A stretch of DNA of 45,021 nt from assembly GCA_014879575.1 (NCBI GenBank), contig JACSRU010000128.1, positions 1 through 45,021 of the forward strand, read 5' to 3'. The notes beneath the pieces were generated by a model. It was not told the DNA's origin. It did no database searches and saw only the letters and a list, made by a program, of their open reading frames with translations. Positions 18,195-25,573 of the stretch are shown one piece after another; within the stretch, counting starts at the first letter, position 1; every line of letters starts with the position of its first letter. Both the position numbers and the translations under genes were made by a program. This stretch comes from Chthoniobacterales bacterium. GTDB lineage: Bacteria; Verrucomicrobiota; Verrucomicrobiia; Chthoniobacterales; Terrimicrobiaceae.

Positions 18195-19604
18195 TCATGG
18201 CTGGCCGGAAGTATTGTCGCCCGGCGGGCGGTAGGATTCGTCGCCGCCCAGCTTCTTCCAGTCCCGGTAAAGAAGGAGCATGAAGATCAGGCAGAGGAAT
18301 TGGCAGGCGGCCACCCAAGCCGGATAGAACCGGTATTGGCTCAGGGGTTCCTCCATCCGGCTGTCGAGCCAGTCCAGCCAGACGCCCACCAGGAGGCCGG
18401 CCAGCATCATGATCGGGCCGGCAATGATCGCGCCCGCGGTGTTGAACTGGCCGAACCGTTCCCTGGGAAACAGCCGCATCGAGAGCGGTGCCTGCGCGGC
18501 ATGGTAGAAGGCCTGCACGCTGATGTGCAGCACGAACAGGACCATGTAAATCACGCGGGCCTGGTCCGGCGGGATGTCGAAAAAGAGGAACACCAATTGC
18601 ATCGGCACGACGAGCAACAGCCCCACGAGACCGATGAGGATCACCCGGATCGGATGCCAGCGATCCGCCAGCGCCGCAGCGGGGTAGAGGACAAACGCGC
18701 TCACCACCCCGGCCACACCCATGAGCTTTCCAAATTGATCGAGACTCAGTCCCACCGATTCCGCGAAGAAGACGCGGAAGGAGATCATGGCGAAGCTGAC
18801 CCCCCAGAGAATGCTCCCGAGGATGATCCACCAGTAGAACCGGTAGGAATAGCACTCCACGACATAGGTGCGGATATTTCCCCACACCCTTTCCCATCCG
18901 CTCCCCTCGACGACTTCCGGCGGGGGATATTCCCCCTCCTTCACGCGCAGGCACATCACCACGAAAAAGACGCCATACAACACCGCGCTCCCGATGAAGA
19001 TCTCCGGCATGTGGGTCTCGCTCTTGCCAAAGAGAAAATACTGGAATCCCGATGTCGCCACGATGCCCACGATCCGGAACAGCGCCATGAAACGGGAGAG
19101 CAGCTCCGGCGGCACGACATCGTTGAACAGATAGATGTAGCAGCTGGTGATGAAGGTGTTCAGGAATTGAAAGGCGATCACCAGGAAGGCAAGCAGCCAC
19201 AGGGTCACCTGCGCGGGGGTCATTCCGGACCAGAAGGCCGACTGCAGCCAGCCCGCGATCCAGTCGCTCGATCCGATGAGGACGAGTGTGAGCGTCACAA
19301 ACGGCGTGGCGCCCAGCAGAAACGGAATGCGCCGTCCCCACCGGGTGCGGGTGCGGTCGCTCGCCACGCTGATGACCGGATGCACCGTCATGCCGACGAA
19401 GGCCGGCACGGTCGTGAGGGCGAGACCGATGAGCCAGTTCGGCGCGTCAAGCGCCTTGAGCTTCAGCGGAATGAAACTCCCCGCCACGATCTCCATCAGA
19501 TTGAAGATGAAATCCCCCCACAGAAGCCAGCCGAACAACGACACCAGCCCCAGCTTCGTATAGGTCAGCGTTCCGGCTGTGTAAATTTTCTTGGTTTTGC
19601 GCAT
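18195..19604 (-). CDS. GPH/MFS-type sugar:cation symporter
   Basis: About 469 residues with roughly 12 hydrophobic segments. It is a member of the major facilitator superfamily, resembling the glycoside-pentoside-hexuronide (MFS_2) group: the motif DRTRTRWGRRIPFLL in the loop after the second helix and the opening KLGLVSLFGWLLWGDFIFNLME support this. It would import a sugar or oligosaccharide together with a cation across the inner membrane. The ATG at 19604 (MRKTKKIYTAG) is preferred because the frame upstream (to 19706) lacks membrane or family features. It precedes the GHL6-type glycosidase gene, likely in one transcript. An inverted repeat lies about 73-110 bp upstream of the start. Confidence 0.88.
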   Translation of the reverse strand: MRKTKKIYTAGTLTYTKLGLVSLFGWLLWGDFIFNLMEIVAGSFIPLKLKALDAPNWLIGLALTTVPAFVGMTVHPVISVASDRTRTRWGRRIPFLLGATPFVTLTLVLIGSSDWIAGWLQSAFWSGMTPAQVTLWLLAFLVIAFQFLNTFITSCYIYLFNDVVPPELLSRFMALFRIVGIVATSGFQYFLFGKSETHMPEIFIGSAVLYGVFFVVMCLRVKEGEYPPPEVVEGSGWERVWGNIRTYVVECYSYRFYWWIILGSILWGVSFAMISFRVFFAESVGLSLDQFGKLMGVAGVVSAFVLYPAAALADRWHPIRVILIGLVGLLLVVPMQLVFLFFDIPPDQARVIYMVLFVLHISVQAFYHAAQAPLSMRLFPRERFGQFNTAGAIIAGPIMMLAGLLVGVWLDWLDSRMEEPLSQYRFYPAWVAACQFLCLIFMLLLYRDWKKLGGDESYRPPGDNTSGQP

Positions 19605-19676
19605 CACCCGTTCTGCGACCGGACGCTCCCCCCAGCTCGTGACTTTGCGAATCTCCACACAGGAAATCCGCCGAGA

Positions 19677-19714
19677 CTGGCAGGACGACCCCGACTTCCC
19701 TTGCATCCTGCCAG
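19677..19714. promoter_or_regulatory. 9-bp inverted repeat upstream of the symporter
   Basis: CTGGCAGGA (19677-19685) and TCCTGCCAG (19706-19714) are perfect inverted copies 20 nt apart, in the gap before the symporter gene. On the minus strand no T tract follows it, so an operator or mRNA structure is more likely than a terminator. Confidence 0.4.
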
Positions 19715-19738
19715 CACCCCCCTGAAAAAAAATCCCTT

Positions 19739-20557
19739 TTAAGAAGCCCGACGGCGGAATCGCATTGCCAAGAACGTGCCGAGACCGAGCAGGCCAAGGG
19801 CGAGGGTGTGGGGCTCGGGAACGGCGACGAGGGAAAGGTTGTCCAGGTAGCCAGTGCCGGGACCGACACCGCCAGCACCGGTCTTTCCAACACGAACCCA
19901 GGCGTCCGTCACCGTGGCCGGGTTGAAGGATCCCAACGAAACTTGTGACACCGTTTGGGCCTGATCGAAAAACAACTGCGTGTAACTGGTGTCACCATTG
20001 GTCAAGTCTTTGTAATACAAGGACGCCATGTTGGTGGAAAGATTCCAAACACTCTGGAAGCTATACCAATGATTGTTGATCGGCGCGACGTCCCAACCCG
20101 CATTCGTCTTGGCAATGAACGTGTTGGCACTGCTCCGAATGGCCATGGTTCCGTTCCAGATTCCGAAGTTTGCGGTTCCATCCCCTAAACCAAACTGCGC
20201 GATCGTTTGGTTTGTCACCTGAATGGCATCAAAGGTGAGAGTGAGAGTTTGGGAGGTCGTGAGCGTGCCTGCCGTGAAGAAGTTTTTTCTGGCACTCGAC
20301 CCCTTGTCCTCGAGACCGTTCGTCAATCCGGTCGTGCCGCCGCCACCCGCGTTCACCGGCGTGGTCGCAACCTGGGGAGGCGTATTGAAACTCCCGGAAA
20401 CACTCACCCACGAATCCTGTCCATGTATCGAAGTTCCGGTCGTGAGCGAATTGAAGTTATAGTTGATCAGAGTCACTCCTTTGGCCTGGGGCGAGAGGGC
20501 GACGGTGAGGGCGATGAGGGACATCGCTGCGAGGGATTTCATATGGGGTGTTTTCAT
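19739..20557 (-). CDS. Small PEP-CTERM exported protein, LamG-like
   Basis: 272 residues from the ATG at 20557 (MKTPHMKSLAAMSLIALT), which opens a signal peptide ending near PQAKG; the frame is open to 20683 but the extra part is the leader. The mature protein is rich in Asn/Thr/Gly and starts with VTLINYNFNSLTTG, matching the 13846-14682 paralog. The C-terminus is a PEP-CTERM signal (VPEPHTLAL, hydrophobic stretch, MRFRRRAS). The fold is probably a concanavalin-type sandwich; no enzyme motif is seen. It lies between the LamG/GH42-like pair and the symporter on the same strand. The leader is C-rich (CCATACTCCC) without Shine-Dalgarno. On the minus strand an 8-T tract lies about 10 bases beyond the stop, but no convincing stem precedes it. 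Confidence 0.83.
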   Translation of the reverse strand: MKTPHMKSLAAMSLIALTVALSPQAKGVTLINYNFNSLTTGTSIHGQDSWVSVSGSFNTPPQVATTPVNAGGGGTTGLTNGLEDKGSSARKNFFTAGTLTTSQTLTLTFDAIQVTNQTIAQFGLGDGTANFGIWNGTMAIRSSANTFIAKTNAGWDVAPINNHWYSFQSVWNLSTNMASLYYKDLTNGDTSYTQLFFDQAQTVSQVSLGSFNPATVTDAWVRVGKTGAGGVGPGTGYLDNLSLVAVPEPHTLALGLLGLGTFLAMRFRRRAS

Positions 20558-20679
20558 GGGAGTATGGGAGTGGAAGTTGTTATGGTGGAGAGTAGTTCGA
20601 GGGGTAGGGGGCGACAAGAGGTGGTGGCTTTTCTTTCGAGACGTTGATTTTAAGAAACGGACATTTTTGTGGGATTCGG

Positions 20680-21450
20680 TCATTTGGTGAGTTTTTCGAC
20701 TTCATCCTGGACATCGGCGTCATCGAGGCAGCGGTTCCACACGAGGACGCGACCGATCTGCATCTGGGCTCCGGGAATGCAGCCCACCTGGAAAGGCGTC
20801 TGCGCCTGATGCAGGCGGGGAGGTGACTGTTTGGATTTGTTGTTGGCGAGCAATTCGCCATCCGCGTTATAGAGCTGCACCTTGAGGGTCTGTCCGGGGT
20901 CGTATTGGCCCACGACGACCACCCAGGTTTCCCCCGGGAGTTCGGGGAGTTCCGCGCCGAAGAGGGATTTTTCCGAAACGCTCCCAAATTGGCTGGCGGC
21001 AAACGTGAGGCCGGCACCGCTTTGATTGAAGCTCAGGCCGATGATGCGTCCGTCGTTGAGGATGTCCCAGCGGCCCACGAAGAAGAACGGGCGGTCCGGG
21101 TAGGGGTCCAAGGAGCCGAACTTGCAGCGGATCATGAACGTGAAAGCCTCGGCACCGAAAAGGGGATCGCCTTCGGCGAAGGCAATCTGCACGGCGTCGA
21201 GGGAAGGGAGCAGGACATTCTTGTCGTCATCCGTCGGCTGGACACCACTCACCTGCAACTGACGCTGGAAGGAACTCTTATCCTCCAGAATCCCCTCGGT
21301 GACCGTGAGATCCAGGACGGGCGCCTCCCCGTAAAGGGTGGCGGCAAGAAGGAAGATCGAGGAAAGGAGGGAGGGCAACAGGAGGCGCGCACGGAAGATG
21401 GTCGTGGGGGCGGCTCCGGGAGCTTTGGCGTGGGTGGCGGGTGTTTTCAT
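20680..21450 (-). CDS. Secreted LamG/concanavalin-like domain protein
   Basis: 256 residues. The N-terminus has a long signal sequence (to about residue 41, ending LAATLYGEA), followed by APVLDLTV, FTFMIRCKFG, FFFVGRW and VLVWNRCLDDADV. These match the layout of the protein at 96-821, so the two are paralogs, each built of one LamG-like beta-sandwich. It starts 4 bp after the stop of the GH42-like secreted enzyme, so the two are almost certainly co-translated. No catalytic residues are visible. A carbohydrate-binding or accessory role for the neighbour is inferred from the repeated pairing. Confidence 0.8.
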   Translation of the reverse strand: MKTPATHAKAPGAAPTTIFRARLLLPSLLSSIFLLAATLYGEAPVLDLTVTEGILEDKSSFQRQLQVSGVQPTDDDKNVLLPSLDAVQIAFAEGDPLFGAEAFTFMIRCKFGSLDPYPDRPFFFVGRWDILNDGRIIGLSFNQSGAGLTFAASQFGSVSEKSLFGAELPELPGETWVVVVGQYDPGQTLKVQLYNADGELLANNKSKQSPPRLHQAQTPFQVGCIPGAQMQIGRVLVWNRCLDDADVQDEVEKLTK

Positions 21451-21454
21451 GATG

Positions 21455-23857
21455 TTAATCCGTGATTTTGAACCAATACGTTTTTCCGGCGTTGAGGGTG
21501 AGCTTGTGATCGGTGCCGGACGGGGAGGTGAGTGAGAAAGGCGGGACGGCTTGCAGGGCGGCCGGACGGTCGAGGCGCACCGGAATGACGCCGGTCTTCG
21601 AGGGGTGGATGCTCAGCCAGTTCGGCCCCACAGCGACGGCGTTGCCGATGGGGGCGATCTGCCAGGCAGAGGCATCCCGCACGATGGCGACCAGCATGTC
21701 GCGGGAGAGCATGAACCCGCCCACAAAGAGGGACGTCGAGGAACCCGTCCGGCGCACCGCGATGGCCACCTTCGAGCTGTTGGGATAGGTCTGAACGGAT
21801 TGCGCGGACGGGTCGGTGACCTGAAGTGCCACACCGCCGGGAGAGGCAATCGGCTGGCGGGAGAGAACCGCCTTGTCCACCACGAACGGCCGGGCACCGG
21901 CGGACGGCACCGCTTCCGCAGGAGCGGCGGGTGCCTCATTCTCGAAGGGCGCCAGATCAATGCCGCAGGTCTGCGAAATCCGGGCGGGGTCGGTGGTGCG
22001 CTGGGCGTATCCACTGCCCTGCATCCAGACCAGCGTGGCGCCGGCCTGTTTCGCGGCCTCGACGTTTTTGACAAAGCGGTCGTCAAAGTCCAGGACGTTG
22101 CTAAAGATATACACCTTCGCGGGCGGCACGAGTCCTTCGCGGAAATCATCCGCATAATAGGCGCGGTAGGGGATGCCCGAGCTGTTGAGTTCCATTTGCT
22201 GCCCGCTGGTCCATTCGTAAGGACACGCAACGAGTCCCTGCTTCAGGTAGGAGACGGAGCGTTCGTCGTAGATCACGGCCACATCCCCGAGCGGCTTGGT
22301 GACGGGCGCAAAGGCGAACTCGGAGAGGATTTTGCGCACCGCCGCCGCCTCCTCCCAGATGGTCGGGTGTTCCAGCATGAGGTCGCCATAGATGGGATGG
22401 AACATGCCGCCCGCGCTGTTCTGCCAGAGCAGTGCCAATTCCCGCCGCCACATCGCGCCCAGCTCCGCAGCATCGCGCGCATACCCGCGGGAATTGCTCG
22501 AGATGGTGAACGTCCCGAAACGGCCCTCGGTGTTCGGGATCATCCAGGTCTGATGGTCCATGTCGGCCACGAGCAGCTTGCCATGCAGACCGTAGGATGC
22601 CGGAATCGCCGCGATCCCGCCCGGCGATCCGGGTGCCCGACGCTCGGGTCCATAACCCGGCTGCGCAAAGGCGAGGTCGATGTTCTTGCTCCGGAGCAGA
22701 AGGCCGTTCGCCGTCAGCCCGATGCGAGGACCGCCGTCGCCCGCGCACACACCGATCAATTTGTCCGGTCCGGCAGCCTCGCGGGCCACCCTGGCGAAGT
22801 ATTCCACGAACTCCGCGCGCCCCTCGGCATGAAAACGCCGCCAGTCAATATTCCGACGCTCGGTTTGATAATTGAAAAATTCCTCGGGACCGGAGAGGTC
22901 GGCCACGCCCGGCGGGGTGGCGGCGGCAAAGTCCGCGACCGGACGGTTCCACGCGGTGGAGAGGCGTTCCGGGGTTTCGTATTTGGCTTTCAGCCATTCG
23001 GCCCACGCCGCAAGGGCCGGCTTGCTGTAGTCGCCCAGCAACGCGGGATCCTTCACCGCCTGACCGTTCGGGGGTTCCCAGGAATACAATTGCCAGTCCT
23101 GCCCGCCGCCCAGCACATAGCCCACCACGCGCTTGCCATACAGCGACGTCTCGACGGTGTGGATCAGTTCGCGCAAGGCCTCTCCGGTGTCCTCGCGAAA
23201 AGCCTTGGAAAACCCGGACCACACATGACGCTCGGCTTTCTTCGCCGGATCCTTCACGCCAATGCGCTCGAAATGCGAGGTGCCGACACGGGTTTCCCCC
23301 TTCTCCGTCCGTTGCAGGTCGTCCGGATGCGCATCGTCCCAACCCGCATAAACATCAATCAGCGGCCACAGGATGATCTTGGCATTGGGATAGGTCGTCA
23401 GCACCCGGGACAACGCATTCTGAACGTCCTCCCGCAAGTAACGTCCGGGTCCGTCCCAGAACGATCTTTGCCCGTGTCCGTAGCGATAGGAACCATGACT
23501 AAACTCCACCGGAAGCCACACGAGGTCGTAGTTCGCGTGTTTCCAAATCTTGACACGCAGCATATGGGGCGGCACCCACGGCTTCAACCCGCCGATTAGC
23601 GGCGGCTTGGGTTTGCCGTTCAGGAGAAGCTCCAACACCCCGAACTCGTTCAAGCGCACCGCCGCCGTGGACTGACGGGACTGCCGGAGCAGGTCGTCGA
23701 GATTCGCCAGCTCTTCGCGCTGTTCCTTGGTCAAAAGCGGCGGTGCCTCCCGCTCCGGCGTCGGGGCGGGAACCGCTGGAGCCTGTCCGAAAAGCGAAGC
23801 CAGGGAACACAACGACAGACCGAGAACAACAGAAGACAAGGAGAGACAACGACGCAT
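21455..23857 (-). CDS. Secreted GH42-like (beta-galactosidase-type) protein
   Basis: 800 residues from the ATG at 23857 (MRRCLSLSSVVLGLSLCSL), which begins a signal peptide; the frame upstream to 23914 is leader. After a proline-rich stretch and a coiled segment (KEQREELANLDDLLRQSRQ), residues about 90-480 look like a GH42/GH-A type TIM barrel. An alpha/beta trimerisation-like domain follows (VYIFSNVLDFDDRFVKNVEAAKQAGATLVW) and a final beta domain. At the place where related enzymes carry a catalytic Glu there is GGGQDW (Asp254), and the second strand reads ADMDHQTW (Asp432 and Asp434). Both standard glutamates therefore seem replaced, judged by eye only. It is paired with a LamG-like protein 4 bp downstream. 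Substrate unknown. Confidence 0.75.
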   Translation of the reverse strand: MRRCLSLSSVVLGLSLCSLASLFGQAPAVPAPTPEREAPPLLTKEQREELANLDDLLRQSRQSTAAVRLNEFGVLELLLNGKPKPPLIGGLKPWVPPHMLRVKIWKHANYDLVWLPVEFSHGSYRYGHGQRSFWDGPGRYLREDVQNALSRVLTTYPNAKIILWPLIDVYAGWDDAHPDDLQRTEKGETRVGTSHFERIGVKDPAKKAERHVWSGFSKAFREDTGEALRELIHTVETSLYGKRVVGYVLGGGQDWQLYSWEPPNGQAVKDPALLGDYSKPALAAWAEWLKAKYETPERLSTAWNRPVADFAAATPPGVADLSGPEEFFNYQTERRNIDWRRFHAEGRAEFVEYFARVAREAAGPDKLIGVCAGDGGPRIGLTANGLLLRSKNIDLAFAQPGYGPERRAPGSPGGIAAIPASYGLHGKLLVADMDHQTWMIPNTEGRFGTFTISSNSRGYARDAAELGAMWRRELALLWQNSAGGMFHPIYGDLMLEHPTIWEEAAAVRKILSEFAFAPVTKPLGDVAVIYDERSVSYLKQGLVACPYEWTSGQQMELNSSGIPYRAYYADDFREGLVPPAKVYIFSNVLDFDDRFVKNVEAAKQAGATLVWMQGSGYAQRTTDPARISQTCGIDLAPFENEAPAAPAEAVPSAGARPFVVDKAVLSRQPIASPGGVALQVTDPSAQSVQTYPNSSKVAIAVRRTGSSTSLFVGGFMLSRDMLVAIVRDASAWQIAPIGNAVAVGPNWLSIHPSKTGVIPVRLDRPAALQAVPPFSLTSPSGTDHKLTLNAGKTYWFKITD

Positions 23858-24304
23858 GGGATGGAGGAGGAAAACGAGGGTGTCCCCTTCGTTTACGGGG
23901 AGACCGGTGCCCACACAACGGAAAGCATTCCGCTTTTCCTGTCATGAATTTTGAAAACCCGACATTCAGGGGAACACCATCCGCCCCCCGTCCGTTTTTC
24001 AAACATCCGCCGTCCCACCTGAATCCCCTCCCTCGCACAGTACCATCCGGGTGCGAAAGAAGCCGTCTGCAGACACGGTCGGGAAGATCGACAAGCCCCC
24101 CAGCCGCCCCCGCGAAAACCGGCTCGCACACGCGGTGTCCAACCCGTTGAGCGTGGTCACAATCCCGACAATGCTTGTTACACCTGCTACAAGCATTGTT
24201 TCGATCCAACGCCGCAAGGGGCGGATTCAGGCGTTTCCAGTCGTCGAGGAAGATTCGGAGATCGCGGCCAGCCTTCGTATGTCCCACGGAAAAGGTGGGG
24301 GATT
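23858..24304. other. 447-bp gene-free region with candidate operators
   Basis: This is the only gap longer than 300 bp. It separates the GH172 operon end from the GH42-like gene start, both on the minus strand. It holds the 11-bp inverted repeat at 24168-24199 and a smaller palindrome CGGAA/TTCCG at 23919-23932, close to the GH42-like start. Just after the hydrolase stop there is a weak CCCAC/GTGGG stem near 24290. I see no convincing ORF; frames through it lack family features. It probably contains the promoter and control sites for the GH42-like/LamG pair. Confidence 0.6.
24168..24199. promoter_or_regulatory. 11-bp perfect inverted repeat, candidate operator
   Basis: ACAATGCTTGT (24168-24178) and ACAAGCATTGT (24189-24199) are perfect inverted copies around a 10-nt spacer. 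The sequence is AT-richer than its surroundings. It sits about 310 bp upstream of the GH42-like gene and about 105 bp downstream of the hydrolase gene. The form resembles sites for dimeric repressors of LacI or GntR type. No T tract follows on the minus strand, which speaks against a terminator. Confidence 0.55.
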
Positions 24305-25573
24305 TCAGGGAAACGCGCTCACGGCCAGGCCGCGTTTGTCCGTGAGGTGGAAGAACCAATGGGCGGTTCCCTCTGGAAGCGTGGCTTCTGCGTGGGAATC
24401 GCCGGGGGTCCATTGCGCCGGGAGGCTTTCCCAGAGGCGATCTTTCCAGGGACTGACATCATCTTTGGTGAACAGCAATTCGACTTTGGCCATTGGCTTT
24501 TGAGCCTCCCAGGTGACGCGCGCCCGGCCTTCCTGCACGGTGACGGACAGCGGTTTGGCCAAAGGAACGCCACCGCGTGTGATGCTGTCGGCAAAGGCCT
24601 GGATTTCCGGCGGATTTTCGCCCGATCCGCCATGGGCGTGGGACATGCGCAGCGGCATGCAGTAGGCGGACGGAGCCAGGGTGGAGCGGGCGGATTTCAG
24701 CCAGGCATCCAGGGGGAAGGCAAAGTCGTTGGTGCCGTTCACCCACAGGAAGGGCATGCGGGCGTGAACGAGCAGGCCGGAGGGATCGTAGCGGTGCGAC
24801 CAGAGCAGGGTGGCATCCGCATCATTTTTCAGGCGGCCCAACTGGCGCGCCCAGGCGGAGCTTTCGTGCAGGAAACCGCAGCCGTAAACAGGCACGGCAA
24901 ACTGGAAACGCGGATCGGCTCCGGCGGCGCGGCAGGCGAGGACGGCCCCCCAGGAGATGCCGGTGATGCCGGTGCGTTGTGGGTCCACCTCGGGTTGCGC
25001 CAGGAGCCAGGAGTGACCGAGAAGGACCGCGGCGGTGGCTTGGTGCATCCAATTGTCCAAGGCGGGCTCACCTTTCAGGAGCTGCTCGAAGCCGCCCCAG
25101 CCCATGGGGCCTCCATCGGGAAGGCGGTGCCAGTCATTCGCGAACCGGCCTTCCGGTTTTTTCCCCAGCGGGAGGGCACCGCAGGTGTCCATGGCGAGAG
25201 CCGCGTACCCGCGATCCACCCACAATTTGACCCAGGACTCGAACGCGGTGCCGCCGCCGCCGTGGACGAGAATGATGCCCGGAACCTTGCCGTCGGTACC
25301 GCGCTTCTCCGGAGGAGGCGCGCCGTAAAAGGCAAAGACGCGGGTGGGCTTGCCCTGATAAACGGCTCCCTCATAGAGCAACGCGCGCACCCCGGCTTCT
25401 TCGGCACGGCGGCGCACGGCGGCGTCGATTTCCTCCGCAGGCCAACTGGCCGGAGTGACATGGTACGTTTTCCAGAAGGCGGGATCGTTGAGCGCGGCGG
25501 GAGAAGATTCCTCCGCCTGCACGGCAAGCGTGAAGAGCGGGAAAATCAGCGCGGGGAGGAATCGCGTTTTCAT
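24305..25573 (-). CDS. Secreted alpha/beta-hydrolase, acetyl-xylan-esterase/dienelactone-hydrolase-like
   Basis: 422 residues with a signal peptide (MKTRFLPALIFPLFTLAVQAEE). It has an alpha/beta-hydrolase fold: oxyanion strand ILVHGGGGTAFESW, nucleophile Ser207 in GISWG, acid Asp283 in NGTNDFAFP, and His312 or His314 in MSHAHGG. The last 75 residues form a small beta domain (fibronectin-like). The best guess is an esterase removing acyl groups from polysaccharides; a peptidase-like activity cannot be excluded. The ATG overlaps the TGA of the upstream beta-mannosidase gene (ATGA), indicating translational coupling. It is the last gene of the GH172 operon and the only clearly exported member of it. 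Confidence 0.85.
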   Translation of the reverse strand: MKTRFLPALIFPLFTLAVQAEESSPAALNDPAFWKTYHVTPASWPAEEIDAAVRRRAEEAGVRALLYEGAVYQGKPTRVFAFYGAPPPEKRGTDGKVPGIILVHGGGGTAFESWVKLWVDRGYAALAMDTCGALPLGKKPEGRFANDWHRLPDGGPMGWGGFEQLLKGEPALDNWMHQATAAVLLGHSWLLAQPEVDPQRTGITGISWGAVLACRAAGADPRFQFAVPVYGCGFLHESSAWARQLGRLKNDADATLLWSHRYDPSGLLVHARMPFLWVNGTNDFAFPLDAWLKSARSTLAPSAYCMPLRMSHAHGGSGENPPEIQAFADSITRGGVPLAKPLSVTVQEGRARVTWEAQKPMAKVELLFTKDDVSPWKDRLWESLPAQWTPGDSHAEATLPEGTAHWFFHLTDKRGLAVSAFP

